In this document: positions 1-9,800 of the stretch, one piece after another
Position numbering within the stretch: the first letter of the stretch is position 1
How the letters are laid out: every line of letters begins with the position of its first letter
NCBI RefSeq assembly: GCF_907163085.1
Contig: NZ_CAJQTX010000011.1
Location: forward strand, 1 to 64,000
Direction: 5' to 3'
DNA length: 64,000 nucleotides
Origin: Candidatus Accumulibacter sp. ACC003
GTDB lineage: Bacteria; Pseudomonadota; Gammaproteobacteria; Burkholderiales; Rhodocyclaceae
Notes under the pieces: generated by a model
Databases searched by the model: none
Told to the model about the DNA's origin: nothing
What the model saw: the letters and a program-made list of their open reading frames with translations, nothing else
Made by a program: the position numbers and the translations under genes

Positions 1-619
1 TTCTGCGGTGGCCAGCCGACGAGCGCAACCGTGAGTGAAAGTTTTCACCCCGAGTGCTTCATATCTTAGAACAACGAATGGTCCTAGTGGGAGCCGTGCC
101 CTTCGAAAAGCCTCGCCCGCGGTTGTCGTACCGCAAGTGGCGTCGCCCGGGGAGCGGGTTTCTAGTATCGTGCCATGCAGCTCGCTCTATCCGGTCATCG
201 TCCATAAAGCCAGAACACCTGGGTTAGCATCTTGCCGAGGAGCGTGCGCGAGAAAATTAATCTTTGTGGAGTCAACTCTAAATACTTCTCGTAAATCCGA
301 TACCAATACTGAGACTCCGATCACGACGCTTTCCTTCATGTAGTACATGCAGTGGACCACACGTCCAATCTAGAATCCCTATTGATAGCTGCCGGCTGCA
401 GTCTCGATTGAGCGAAACGGCGTCTCTGGTGGCAGGGCATTAACATGAATGCCTGTACAATGGCCGGAATGGGGGCGGCAAAACAGCAGTCGAGGACAAA
501 CGTAGCGGCGGCGTGCTTCAGCTGGCACAGCGTTCGTCGCAGGCGCCAAGCCATCCCTGCTTGCGGCAAAGCGTTGAGCACCCTTATTTTGAGCAGCCGG
601 GCGACTCTTATATCTGTCC
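1..619. other. No gene recognised
   Basis: Only short overlapping open frames are present on both strands, and none has a recognisable family motif or a convincing ribosome binding site. The base composition is visibly less GC-rich than the following genes. It may be decayed accessory DNA or intergenic sequence. Confidence 0.4.
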
Positions 620-1513
620 CTAGGTCTCGCACGCCAGCCTTCCATCTGATGGTAAATTGTGTGGTTGATTGACTAGCGAGGCGCGAGATGGGCTTAGGCC
701 CGCGGTCGGTGAATATATTGTTCGACCAGCCTGCTGTTCCCGCGCATCGTGAATCGACGGCCCCAAGTAGTGTCGGTCGCGGAACCCATTGCGCTGAAAG
801 GCATTGAAGCCGCGTTGTTCGAGAAATGCGGGTGGCAGATTCAGCAACCGGATGCCGGCGAGCTGCGGCCGGCCGGGTCCATCACGGTTGAGCAGCCGCT
901 CAAGCACCGGCTTTCGTAGCGAGTCTTTCGAGGATGCTTCTGGAGGGTCGCTGGATCTCAGGCGTCGGCTAGCTAACAGCCGATCTGTCGTTGAGCCGTC
1001 GTCGTAAAACCCCGGTAGGGACGACGGCGCGTAGGCCGCTCGTCGTAGATGCGCTGGTGGCGGTTCGTGTTGCAGAGGAATGATTCGATCTCGCCGTCGC
1101 GGCGAGGTCGGGCGGTCACGGATGGGCGTGCCGCGTCGATCTGCTCGGTCAGCGCGGTCTATCTCGAACGGCCAGCGTGTGCGTACGGTGCGCAGCGCCG
1201 ACGCCGGCAGCATCTTGATCAGCAAGGGCAGGATGCGCTCGACTTCTTCGTCGCGGCTGCTAAAGTCCTTGGGCCCGTAGAGATCCGAAATGAAGAACTG
1301 CGCGGCGCGACCGAAGCGCGGGCTGGCGAGCAGGTCGGCGTGCGTTCGCGTCAGTCTGGTCGCCTGCCATTCGCGGAGCAGCAGCCGCTGGCGCGCCGCC
1401 GGCGGGTCGAAATTGACTCGCGCCCGCAGGCACCTGGCGGCTTGCAGGTGCCGACGCAGTGCTTTGACGTGCTGCTGTTTTTCGATCGAGCTGGTCGTAT
1501 TCGTCCATGGCAA
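620..1513 (-). pseudogene. Decayed FFLEELY-motif-type protein
   Basis: The N-terminal half reads well as a member of the proteobacterial family known as FFLEELY-motif proteins, whose function is not known. It has an Arg-rich helix, then FFISDLYGPKDFSSRDEEV and an ILPLLIKMLP stretch around residues 70-105. The middle (about residues 110-190) is Arg/Pro-rich nonsense. A family-like C-terminal piece (RKPVLERLL, FLEQRGFNAFQRNG) then returns in the same frame, followed by non-family sequence to the stop. This pattern suggests compensating indels, so the gene is probably inactive. The family name is from memory; the motif and the break are seen directly. Confidence 0.5.
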
Positions 1514-1663
1514 TGAGTTTTCCCCGAATCTGTCGGGGATTATGCCTCGCGCGCTGGACTTCGTTTAGAGGGCTTCGCCTAACGGCAAGCGGGCGCGCGG
1601 CATACACTGCCCTGGACAAACCACTCCGCGAAAGATCACTCGTGACTCAGGAAGGAGAAAAAG

Positions 1664-3087
1664 ATGCTTCATCCCGACTCGCTGGCCGAGCGCTTTGCCC
1701 GCCAGCAGCACGCCGTGCGGTGCGATCCGAATCCGCACGCGGCGCTCCGCGAGCGCCGCCTGGTGGCGCTTGATCGCTTGCTGCGCGACAACGCGCCGGC
1801 GATCGTCGACGGCGGTCAGCCGTGACTTCGGCCATCGCTCACCGGCCGAAACGCGCTTGCTGGAGCTTTTTTCCCAGTTACGAAGCGATCCGCCACGCGC
1901 GCCGACACCTGCGCCGCTGGATGCGTCCGCAAGCGCGCTCGGTGTCGCTGTGGTTCCAGCCCGGGCGCGCCGAAGTGCGCTACCAGCCGCTCGGTGCGGT
2001 GGGCATCATCGTCCCCTGGAACTACCCGATCTTTCTCGCCATCGCGCCGCTCGCCGCAGCGCTTGCCGCCGGTAATCGCGCGTTGCTCAAGATGTCCGAG
2101 ATGTCGCCGCATAGCGCGGCGCTGCTCGCCGAGCTGGTCGGCAAGCACTTCGCCGAGGACGAGGTGTCGGTCGTCGAGGGCGACGCCAGCGTCGCGCAGG
2201 GCGTTCGCCAGGCTGCCCTTCGATCACCTGCTCTTTACCGGCTCGACGCCAGTCGGCCAGCACGTGATGCGCGCCGCCGCCGACAACCTGACGCCGGTGA
2301 CGCTCGAACTCGGCGGCAAGTCGCCGGCGATCATCGGCCCCGGGCTGGCGTCAACGGCGCATTTCGCGCGTGCCGTCGAGCGCATCGTCATCGGCAAGTG
2401 CCTGAACGCCGGCCAGACGTGCATCGCGCCGGATTACGTCCTGCTGCCGGCCGGTCAGGAACAGGCCTTCATCGCCCGCGCTCGCCGCGTCGTCGGCAAG
2501 TGCTATCCGGGCATCGCCAACAGCGACGACTACTCGACGATCGTCGATCAGCGTCATTTCAGACGGCTCCTGCGCCTACGTGGACGAAGCCCGGGCGAGT
2601 GGCGCCAGGATCGTCGACCTGGCGCCCGGCGCGGTCGCCGATCCGCTGACCCGCCGGCTGCCGCCACTGGCGCTGCTCGAGCTTGGCGACGACCTGCGCG
2701 TCATGCAGGAGGAGATCTTTGGGCCGCTGTTGCCGATCCGGACCTACCAGCATCTCGACGAGGCGATTGCCTTCGTCAATAGCCGGCCACGGCCGCTGGC
2801 GCTGTACTACTTCGATAGCGATCGCGGCAACATCGACCGCGTACTCAACGAAACGGTTTCCGGTGGCGTGACGATCAACGACACCATCCTGCACATCGCG
2901 CAGGACGATCTGCCCTTCGGCGGCGTCGGCGCCAGCGGCATGGGTTGCTATCACGGTTTTCGAAGGCTTCCAGACCTTCTCGGCAAGGAAGGCGGTCTTC
3001 CGGCAATCACGCTGGTCGGGAATCGGCCTCTTCAAGCCGCCTTACGGCGCGCTGTTCGAGCGGCTGACGCGGATCATCATGCGATGA
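1664..3087 (+). pseudogene. Coniferyl-aldehyde-dehydrogenase-like gene with five frameshifts
   Basis: An NAD(P)-dependent aldehyde dehydrogenase is spread over changing frames. It starts with MLHPDSLAERFARQQ at 1664 and shifts near 1805, 1870, 2205, 2570 and 2965. Each piece carries family motifs in the right order: IIVPWNYPIFLAIAPL, LLFTGSTPVGQHV, LELGGKSPAIIGP, the catalytic-Cys segment NAGQTCIAPDYVL, EEIFGPLLPI, and LPFGGVGASGMGCYHGF followed by EGFQTFSARKAVFRQ. The last piece matches the coniferyl aldehyde dehydrogenase subgroup ending. Its stop overlaps the next gene's start (ATGA), so an operon with the Tat protein and GMC oxidase is likely. Either a true pseudogene or a stretch with base-call indels; the protein motifs are well conserved, which favours recent loss or sequence error. 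Confidence 0.75.
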
Positions 3088-3587
3088 TCGTCAGCCGTCG
3101 GCGCTTCATCCAGACTGGCCTGGCCGGCAGCGTGTTGCTGTCGTGCGCGGGTTGGCTGAACGCCGCCGGGCCGCGCGCGCTGAGCGCTGGCGAGCGCGAG
3201 ATGCTCGCCGCGGTGGTCAACGCGATGCTCGATGGGGTGCTGCCGAAGGACCATCCGGAACGGCTGCGGCTCGTCGCGCTGACCGTAGACGGCGTCGCGA
3301 CGGCGGTCTCGGGGCTCTCTGCAGCGACGCAGAAAGAGCTCGGCGAGTTGTTCGGGCTATTGCTGATGGCGCCGGCAAGGCTGCTGCTGGCTGGTGTCAG
3401 CAAGCCGTGGCGCGAAGCCAGCGTCGGCGAAGTCAGCGAGTTTCTCGAGTCCTGGCGAGCGAGTCGGCTGCGCCTGCTGCAGAGCGCCTACGGCGCGTTG
3501 CATGATCTGAGCTTCGGCGCCTGGTACGGGCGTCCCGACAGCTGGCCGGCGATTGCCTATCCGGGCCCACCACGGGGGTATTTCTGA
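3084..3587 (+). CDS. Tat-exported small subunit-like protein of GMC dehydrogenase
   Basis: This 167-residue protein begins with a twin-arginine signal (SRRRFIQTGLAGSVLLSCAG), implying export of a folded protein. The rest is helical with no cofactor motif. It overlaps the upstream aldehyde dehydrogenase stop by ATGA and the downstream GMC oxidoreductase start by TGATG, so the three are probably translated together. Small Tat-signal proteins next to GMC dehydrogenases (gluconate 2-dehydrogenase subunit 3-like) act as partner or export chaperone subunits for the large flavoprotein. That role is inferred from the neighbourhood. Confidence 0.65.
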   Translation: MIVSRRRFIQTGLAGSVLLSCAGWLNAAGPRALSAGEREMLAAVVNAMLDGVLPKDHPERLRLVALTVDGVATAVSGLSAATQKELGELFGLLLMAPARLLLAGVSKPWREASVGEVSEFLESWRASRLRLLQSAYGALHDLSFGAWYGRPDSWPAIAYPGPPRGYF

Positions 3588-5197
3588 TGGACGATCCGAT
3601 TCGTCTCGGGCTGGCGGCCGGCTGGAAGCATATCGACGCGTCGACGCTGGACAAGAGCCAGGTGATAGACACCGACGTGCTGATCGTTGGCACCGGCGCC
3701 GGTGGCGGGGTGAGCGCCGACCTGCTCAGCGCCGCCGGTTTGCGCGTCGTGCTCGTCGAAGAGGGGCCGTTGCGCTCGTCGACCGACTTCAAGATGCGCG
3801 AGAGCGATGCCTACCCCGAGCTGTACCAGGAGTCGGCGGCGCGCAAGACCGCCGACAAGGCGATCAATATCCTGCAGGGACGCTGCGTCGGTGGCTCGAC
3901 GACGGTGAACTGGACCAGCAGCTTCCGCACGCCAGCGGAAGTCTTCGACTTCTGGCAAAGCCATTACGGCTTGCACGAACTCAGCGCCAGTTCGATGAGT
4001 TCGTGGTTTGCAGTAATGGAACAGAAGCTCTGGGTGCGCCCCTGGGAGACGCCGCCGAACGCCAACAACAAGGTCCTGGCGCTCGGCGGCGAAAAACTCG
4101 GCTTCTCGATTGGCGCCATCAAGCGCAACGTCAAGGGCTGCTGGAACCTTGGCTACTGCGGCATGGGTTGCCCGACCAACGCCAAGCAGTCGATGCTGCT
4201 GACGACGATTCCGGCAGCGCTCGAGCGTGGCGCCACCCTGTACACGCGCTTGCGCGCCGAGCGCCTGCACTTCGCCGGCAGCCGCGTCTCGGCGCTCGAC
4301 TGCAGCGCGCTGCAGGCCGACGGCATTCATCCCTCGGGGCGGCAGTTGCAGATCCGCGCCAGCCACTTCGTTATCGCCGCTGGCGCCATCGGCAGCCCGG
4401 CGCTGCTGCTGCGGAGCAGCGTCCCTGACCCTTACCGCCTGCTCGGCAAGCGCACCTTCCTGCACCCGGTGGTGATTTCGTCGGCGCTGATGCCCGAGCG
4501 CGTCGACGCCTACGCTGGCGCACCGCAATCGATCTATAGCGATCACTTCCTGCACCAGGCGGCGATCGACGGACCGCTGGGTTTCAAACTCGAAACGCCG
4601 CCACTGCATCCGGTGCTCTACTCGACGACGCTGCAGGGTTACGGCGAGGCGCACGCGCGCCTGATGCGCGAATTCACCCGCGCTAACGTGATTCTGGCGC
4701 TGCTGCGCGATGGCTTCAATCCCGAGAGCCGCGGCGGTCAGGTGCGGCTCGGCAGCGATCGCCTGCCGGTGCTCGACTATCCGCTCGGTGAGGTGATCTG
4801 GGAAGCGGCGCGGCGGGCGCTGCTGGCGATGGCCGAAATCCAGTTCGCCGCCGGCGCGCGCTGGGTCAACCCGGTGCACGAGAGCGCGCCGGGCTATACG
4901 ACCTGGGACGCGGCCCGCCAGGGGATCGCCGCCTTGCCGCTCAAGCCATTGCTGTGCCGACTGGTCAGCGCGCACGTGATGGGCGGTTGCGGCATGGCCG
5001 ACGCGCCGCATCGTGGCGTCGTCGATCACCGTGGCCGGCATTTCTGGCTCGATAATATGTCGGTGCTCGACGGTTCGCTTTTCCCGACCAGCCTGGGCGT
5101 CAATCCGCAGCTGTCGATTTACGGCCTGATCGCCCGCAATGCCAGTCTGCTGGCCGCCGAACTGACTGGCAAGCCATTATTGCCCGCCACCCCCTGA
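3587..5197 (+). CDS. GMC family FAD-dependent oxidoreductase
   Basis: A 536-residue flavoprotein of the glucose-methanol-choline family. The N-terminal dinucleotide fold is VLIVGTGAGGGVSADLLSA at about residues 28-46, followed by the FAD-binding GGSTTVNW segment near residue 105. A Cys-rich GYCGMGCPTNAKQS loop follows near 185. The C-terminal active-site region contains HVMGGCGMAD and NPQLSIYGLIARNA. Such enzymes oxidise alcohols and pass electrons to a quinone or cytochrome partner. Being next to a Tat-signal protein and an aldehyde dehydrogenase, it may catalyse the first step of alcohol-to-acid oxidation. The substrate is unknown. It appears intact. Confidence 0.85.
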   Translation: MDDPIRLGLAAGWKHIDASTLDKSQVIDTDVLIVGTGAGGGVSADLLSAAGLRVVLVEEGPLRSSTDFKMRESDAYPELYQESAARKTADKAINILQGRCVGGSTTVNWTSSFRTPAEVFDFWQSHYGLHELSASSMSSWFAVMEQKLWVRPWETPPNANNKVLALGGEKLGFSIGAIKRNVKGCWNLGYCGMGCPTNAKQSMLLTTIPAALERGATLYTRLRAERLHFAGSRVSALDCSALQADGIHPSGRQLQIRASHFVIAAGAIGSPALLLRSSVPDPYRLLGKRTFLHPVVISSALMPERVDAYAGAPQSIYSDHFLHQAAIDGPLGFKLETPPLHPVLYSTTLQGYGEAHARLMREFTRANVILALLRDGFNPESRGGQVRLGSDRLPVLDYPLGEVIWEAARRALLAMAEIQFAAGARWVNPVHESAPGYTTWDAARQGIAALPLKPLLCRLVSAHVMGGCGMADAPHRGVVDHRGRHFWLDNMSVLDGSLFPTSLGVNPQLSIYGLIARNASLLAAELTGKPLLPATP

Positions 5198-5219
5198 ACG
5201 AATCGAGACCAGACCGCCC

Positions 5220-6202
5220 ATGCTCGCCTTTGCGCTCCGCCTTTCCCTGCTCCTGGAAATCATTTTCTACGCCGCCCTGACCATGAACTTCGCCGATGCG
5301 TCGCTGGCACCGGCGGTCTTCCTGGCGCTGCTGGCGATGCTCGGCGTGCGTGCCGGGGTGATCGCCGTCACCTACGGCTACGCCTGGGCGTATCGCGATC
5401 GTTCGCCGAATGCTGCACGGCGTCTTTCACCGCGCCAGGCGATCATGATGGTCCTTGGCGAGTACGCGGCGATGTTGTTCACCTTCATGGTCCTTTCGCC
5501 TTCGAAGCCTGGTGGATGGGCGACGATCGCCTGCCGTCGCCGGCCGGCGGCAAACGGCGCCAGGGGGAGGGCAGCGACGCGCCAGAGCAGCGGCCGCCGA
5601 TCCTGCTGGTGCATGGCTACGGTTGTTCGCGCGCCGCCTGGTGGTGGTTACGGGCGCGGCTGGAAGCCGCCGGCTGGAGCGTCGCGACGATCAGCCTCGA
5701 GCCGATCTACACCAGCATCGACAACTACGTCGAGCCACTGGCGCGGCGGATCGACGCGGTGCTGGCGACGACCGGCGCCGAGCGACTGATCCTGGTCGGC
5801 CACAGCATGGGCGGGCTGGTGGCACGCGCCTATCTGCAGCGCTATGGCGAGAAGCGGCTAGCGCGGCTGTTGACGCTAGCCACACCGCACCAGGGGAGCG
5901 AACTGGCGCGCCTGGGAATCGGCGAGAACGGCCGTCAGATGCGGCCGCACAGCCGCTGGCTGCAGGCGCTCGCCAAGCCCGGCCCGGCGCTGCCGACGCT
6001 GGCCATCTACAGCCCGCAGGACAACTTCGTGATGCCGCCGTCGCTGCTCGAATTGCCGGGCGCGAGGAGCGAGACGATTGACGGCGTCGGGCATCTGGCG
6101 ATGCTCTACTCGCCACGCGTCGTGCAGGTGCTGCTGGCGGCGCTCGATGAGCGCGGCGTCGCCGGGGCTGGCGGCGAAGCGACGCCCGCGGCCGAAGGCT
6201 AA
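5220..6202 (+). pseudogene. Lipase-like alpha/beta hydrolase, one frameshift
   Basis: The first frame from 5220 encodes three hydrophobic membrane helices (MLAFALRLSLLLEIIFYAAL..., VFLALLAMLGVRAGVIAV, VLGEYAAMLFTFMVL). At about 5487 the frame must change by one base to continue as PFAFEAWWMGDDRLPSPAGG into the hydrolase domain, which is open from 5516. That domain shows the oxyanion segment ILLVHGYGCSRAAWW, the nucleophile elbow LVGHSMGGLVARAYL, and a final GVGHLAMLYSP His segment. Joined, it is a membrane-anchored esterase/lipase of about 327 residues. It could be translated only after frame repair, so it is broken or an indel error. It lies 22 bases after the GMC gene and is probably in the same operon. 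Confidence 0.7.
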
Positions 6203-6774
6203 CTGAGGTGCAAGAAGCCGGCCAGGAAGTCGAAGAAGAGGCAATACAGCGCGATCGGCAATGGTAGCCCGAGTAGCGTGCCGAGCATGTATTGGCGAAA
6301 GCGAACGCCCGACAAGGCCAGCGCGTAGTTGAGCGCCGGCACCGTCTGAAAAACGACGCGCAGGAAAAAGATGCTGCGGATCGGATGCGCGTCGAGCTGC
6401 GCCAGCAAGCGAACCGCGAAGCGGCCGGGCAACTGCCGCAAGGCGTCGCCGCCGAGCAGGCGGATGCTCAGGAAAGTCAGCGCACAAGACGTACTCGCGG
6501 CGACGTAGGTCAGCGCGCCGCCCGACAGCCGGCCGAGCGCCAGCACCGCCGCCGCGAGGAAGATCCAGCCGGGGATCTGGATCAGGTTGCCGAGCGAGAA
6601 CAGCAGCACGAAGATCAGCGCGCCGCTGAGCTGGTTATGCGCGAAGCGCTCGCGCAGGAAAGCCAGGCTGAAATGCTCACGCAGCCCGGACAGCTCGAAG
6701 ACCGCAAACAGCACGCCGAGAAACAGCGCCACCGCCAACAGCCGCGCGTACGGAAAGCTAGTGAGCTTCAACAT
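6199..6774 (-). CDS. TVP38/TMEM64 (VTT-domain) membrane protein
   Basis: A 191-residue inner-membrane protein with an N-terminal helix (ARLLAVALFLGVLFAVFELS) and four or more further hydrophobic segments. The VTT/SNARE-associated core includes IQIPGWIFLAAAVLALGRLSG and FFLRVVFQTVPALNYALALSG. TVP38-like proteins share a fold with DedA and are thought to act in lipid or envelope homeostasis. The start at 6774 gives a protein beginning at MLKLTSFPYARLL; the longer upstream frame is Arg/Asp-rich and unlikely to be coding. It is convergent with the hydrolase, with stops overlapping. Confidence 0.8.
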   Translation of the reverse strand: MLKLTSFPYARLLAVALFLGVLFAVFELSGLREHFSLAFLRERFAHNQLSGALIFVLLFSLGNLIQIPGWIFLAAAVLALGRLSGGALTYVAASTSCALTFLSIRLLGGDALRQLPGRFAVRLLAQLDAHPIRSIFFLRVVFQTVPALNYALALSGVRFRQYMLGTLLGLPLPIALYCLFFDFLAGFLHLS

Positions 6775-7242
6775 GCAGCGGACGGGCAAGCGCTTTTCAT
6801 CGTCGGGAAGAGGCCTGGAATGATCGGTTTCATGCTCGTTTTTTCGGTGCCAGTGTAAGCCTTTGCCGGGTCCTGACGACGATATCAGTGCCATTTCCAC
6901 GAACCCGATACCGCGCAGGAGTCAGCCCATGTACGCTCGTCTGTTTTTGCCCGTTCGCGCCGAGCTGCCGTACGCCGGCCGGCGCGCCGCCGCGCGACGA
7001 TCGCCGCTGCTGCTGCCGCCGCTCCGCCGCTGGCCTTGCTGCCGACGCGTCGGCAAACACGCGCATGCTAACGCGCCCTACCGGCGTGCCGTCGAAATGA
7101 TCGTCGCGGCGTTCGCGATCGTCGTCGCGTCGCTCGCCGGCGCACCCTGCTTGCCGATGCCTGGGCGCGCCGACGCCGTGCGCCGTGCTCACGGCGGCGT
7201 CGCCAGGCGCTGCGGCCGATCCATAACTTCCAAACCGAAAGA
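6775..7242. other. Intergenic, nothing recognised
   Basis: Short frames on both strands are Arg/Pro/Ala-rich and look like GC-driven chance frames. The symporter gene begins directly after it, so its promoter probably lies here, but no clear promoter box was identified. Confidence 0.4.
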
Positions 7243-8673
7243 ATGACGATGAACGCGAGCACCGCCAGCAACGACCTCAGCCAGTTCCAGGGACTGTTTT
7301 TCTGGGGCTTCCTGCTGTTCTTCGGCGCCCTGATGTACCTGATCTCGCCGCGTACGCGCGACGACGCGGGTTTCTTCCGCGGCCACGACGAACAGGGCCG
7401 GCCGCCGTCGGAGTGGGCCTTGATGATGAGCGTTTTCATCAGCTGGATCTTCGCCAAGTCGGTGACCAACGCCGCCAACCTCGGCGCGACCTACGGCATC
7501 GTCGGCGGCCTGGCCTACGCCACCTACTGGCTGTCGATCCCGGTCGCCGGGCTGGTGATCTACCGCTTGCGGACGCGCGAAGGCGCCAGCGGCCTGGTCC
7601 CCTTCCTGATCGGCAAGTACGGACGCGGCGCCGCGCTGGCGTTCTCGGCGGCGATTCTCGTCCGCCTGTTCAACGAAGTGTGGAGCAACACCGCCGTCGT
7701 CGGCGGCTATTACGGCGACGCCGGGTCGGCGGCTTTCATCGGCGCGGCGCTGCTGTTCACCGCCGTGGTGCTGTTCTACAGCCTCAAGGGTGGCTTGCGC
7801 AGTTCGATCTTCACCGACGTCGTCCAGGCCGTCGTCTTTGTCGTTTTCCTCGGCGTCGTCGTCGCGCTGGTGTTGCCGGCGCATGCGCCGGCGCAGCTGC
7901 TGAGCCAGGGCAGCTTCACGCTGGCTGGCGGCGTCGACCTGCTGCTGGTGGCGCTGCTGCAAGTGCTCTCGTATCCTTTCCACGACCCGGTGCTGACCGA
8001 TCGTGGCTTCATCTCGAACGAAAAAAACATGTTGCGTGCGTTCGTCGTCGCCGGTGTCCTCGGCTTCGTCGCCATCGTCGCCTTCAGCCTGGTTGGCGTC
8101 CATGCCCGTCTCGAAGCGATCAGCGCCGGCAGCAACGTCCCCGCCGAGGTCGCGCGTGGACTCGGCTTCGCCGGCTTCCTGGCGATGATCGCAGTGATGA
8201 TCTCGTCGGCGGCATCGACGCTCGACTCGACCTTCTCGTCGCTGTCGAAGTCGGTTGCCTACGAGCTGCCGCTGCTCGCCGGCCGCGCGCCCCTGCCGCG
8301 CGCGATGCGCGTCGGCGCGCTGGCGATGATCGTCTTTGCGCTGCTCGGCAACCTGCCGATGCTCGCCGGCACCGACATCCTCAAGGCGACGACGATCAGC
8401 GGCACGATGGTCATCGGCCTGGCGCCGATCTTCCTCTTCTCGCAGCTGGTCGGCTATTCACCGCTGTCCTTCCATCTCGCGTTCTGGACCGGCATGCTGC
8501 TCGGCGTCCTGCAGGCGATCAGCCTGATCCCCGCCAGCTGGGCGATCGGCGACGGCAAGTACGCGATCCTGCTCGGCACCAATCTCTACGGCCTGCTGCT
8601 CTGCTCGGCAGCGTTCCTGCTGCCGCTGTTGCTGCCCCGCCACCGCCTGCGCGGCTGCGCCAACCCGGCTTGA
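7243..8673 (+). CDS. Sodium:solute symporter (SSS family)
   Basis: A 476-residue polytopic membrane protein with about 12-13 hydrophobic segments. It shows the SSS-type features EWALMMSVFISWIFAKSV in an early helix, LVRLFNEVWSNTAVVGGYYG, the conserved YSLKGGLRSSIFTDVVQAV block near residue 180, and the sodium-site-like SSAASTLDSTFSSLSKS segment near residue 320. SSS transporters couple sodium influx to uptake of small organic substrates; this one's substrate is not evident. A second in-frame ATG at 7249 is an equally plausible start. It stands alone between divergent and convergent neighbours. Confidence 0.85.
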   Translation: MTMNASTASNDLSQFQGLFFWGFLLFFGALMYLISPRTRDDAGFFRGHDEQGRPPSEWALMMSVFISWIFAKSVTNAANLGATYGIVGGLAYATYWLSIPVAGLVIYRLRTREGASGLVPFLIGKYGRGAALAFSAAILVRLFNEVWSNTAVVGGYYGDAGSAAFIGAALLFTAVVLFYSLKGGLRSSIFTDVVQAVVFVVFLGVVVALVLPAHAPAQLLSQGSFTLAGGVDLLLVALLQVLSYPFHDPVLTDRGFISNEKNMLRAFVVAGVLGFVAIVAFSLVGVHARLEAISAGSNVPAEVARGLGFAGFLAMIAVMISSAASTLDSTFSSLSKSVAYELPLLAGRAPLPRAMRVGALAMIVFALLGNLPMLAGTDILKATTISGTMVIGLAPIFLFSQLVGYSPLSFHLAFWTGMLLGVLQAISLIPASWAIGDGKYAILLGTNLYGLLLCSAAFLLPLLLPRHRLRGCANPA

Positions 8674-8701
8674 CGCTGGCCGGCGCGCTCGCGGCGCGGG
8701 T

Positions 8702-9532
8702 CTAATAGCGCGCGTCCTTCGGCTTTCCGCCCTGGCGCCAATCGTCTTCCTTGCCGGCAAGGTCGGGGCGCGGCTGTGTGGTGAAGAAGGCGGCGACGTC
8801 GAAGGCCTCCTGATCGCTGAGTGTGCCACCCTGGCCCAAGGGCATGTTGGCTTTGACGAAAGCGGCGGCGGTATTCAAGCGCGCCATGCCGGCGCCGATG
8901 TTGAACGACCGCGGGCCCCACAGCGCCGGGAACAGGTAGCTGCCGTCCGGGTTATTGATGCCGCCGCCTTCGGCGCCGTGGCACGACGCGCATTTCTCGG
9001 CGTAGATCGTCTTGCCCTTGGCCTTGTCCGGCGTCGCCGGCGCGGTTATTTTCCTGAAGCCGCGCCCGTCGACGTCCATGCCGGTCGGCACGCCTTGCGA
9101 CAGCCACCACACGTACGACAGGACGCCGAGCATCTCGGGGCTATCGTTCGGCAAAGCCTGGCCGTTCATCGAACGTTGGAAGCAGTCGTTGATTCGCGTC
9201 TGCAGCGCGTTGACGCTGGCGCTGCGCGAGCGGTATTCGGGAAAGACGCCCCACAGGCCGACAAAAGGCGCTGCCCAGGCGACCGTGCCACCCGTGAGAT
9301 GGCACGACGAGCAATTGAGCCCGTTGCCGACGTAGGCCTTGGCGTAGGTCTGCGTTTGCGTAACGACCTTGCGTCCGAGCGCGATCGCCTCGCCCATCGC
9401 TCCGGCAGGAATGCTCGTCTCGTCGGGTACCTTGAACGGCCAGGCCTTCGTTGGGTCGGCCGCAGCGGCTAGAGGAATCGGGCCAGTGGCGATCAATAGC
9501 GATGCCGCGATCAATGCTGCTCGTCTGTTCAT
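8702..9532 (-). CDS. tsdA: TsdA-like dihaem cytochrome c (thiosulfate dehydrogenase family)
   Basis: A 276-residue secreted dihaem cytochrome with a Sec signal (MNRRAALIAASLLIATGPIPLAAAA). The haem sites are GLNCSSCHLTGG (near residue 65) and EKCASCHGAEGGG (near 180). Between them lie WGVFPEYRSRSASV and RINDCFQRSMNG. The lone Cys in RINDC is 39 residues after the first haem His, the spacing I recall for the Cys haem ligand of Allochromatium TsdA (His57/Cys96). TsdA joins two thiosulfates into tetrathionate in the periplasm, or does the reverse. The start at 9532 was chosen because the signal peptide begins there. No tsdB or sox gene is in the window. Confidence 0.75.
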   Translation of the reverse strand: MNRRAALIAASLLIATGPIPLAAAADPTKAWPFKVPDETSIPAGAMGEAIALGRKVVTQTQTYAKAYVGNGLNCSSCHLTGGTVAWAAPFVGLWGVFPEYRSRSASVNALQTRINDCFQRSMNGQALPNDSPEMLGVLSYVWWLSQGVPTGMDVDGRGFRKITAPATPDKAKGKTIYAEKCASCHGAEGGGINNPDGSYLFPALWGPRSFNIGAGMARLNTAAAFVKANMPLGQGGTLSDQEAFDVAAFFTTQPRPDLAGKEDDWRQGGKPKDARY

Positions 9533-9800
9533 TCGTGCGTCCTCCAGTGTTTGAAGAAGCGGTGCGCCGACGGCGCTGGCGGTCCGCGCTTGCGGCGGCA
9601 AACCGCGTGGTCCGGGACTTCGCTTCGTCGATGATAAGCGAGAATCGATGATCGACCGATTTGGCGCCAAGCGTACCTGCTGATCTGGCTGGAAGTGTAG
9701 GCCGTGCCAGGCACCATCGTGACGGCGACGAACGCGCCAGAATTAACTCCGCTCGATCGCTCACTTCGGCGCAAGCTTGGTCAGCTCGATCTACGGCCGG

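Noticed and set aside
3557-5041. A 494-codon minus-strand frame over the GMC gene
   Set aside because: Antisense shadow in high-GC coding DNA; the plus strand has all GMC motifs.
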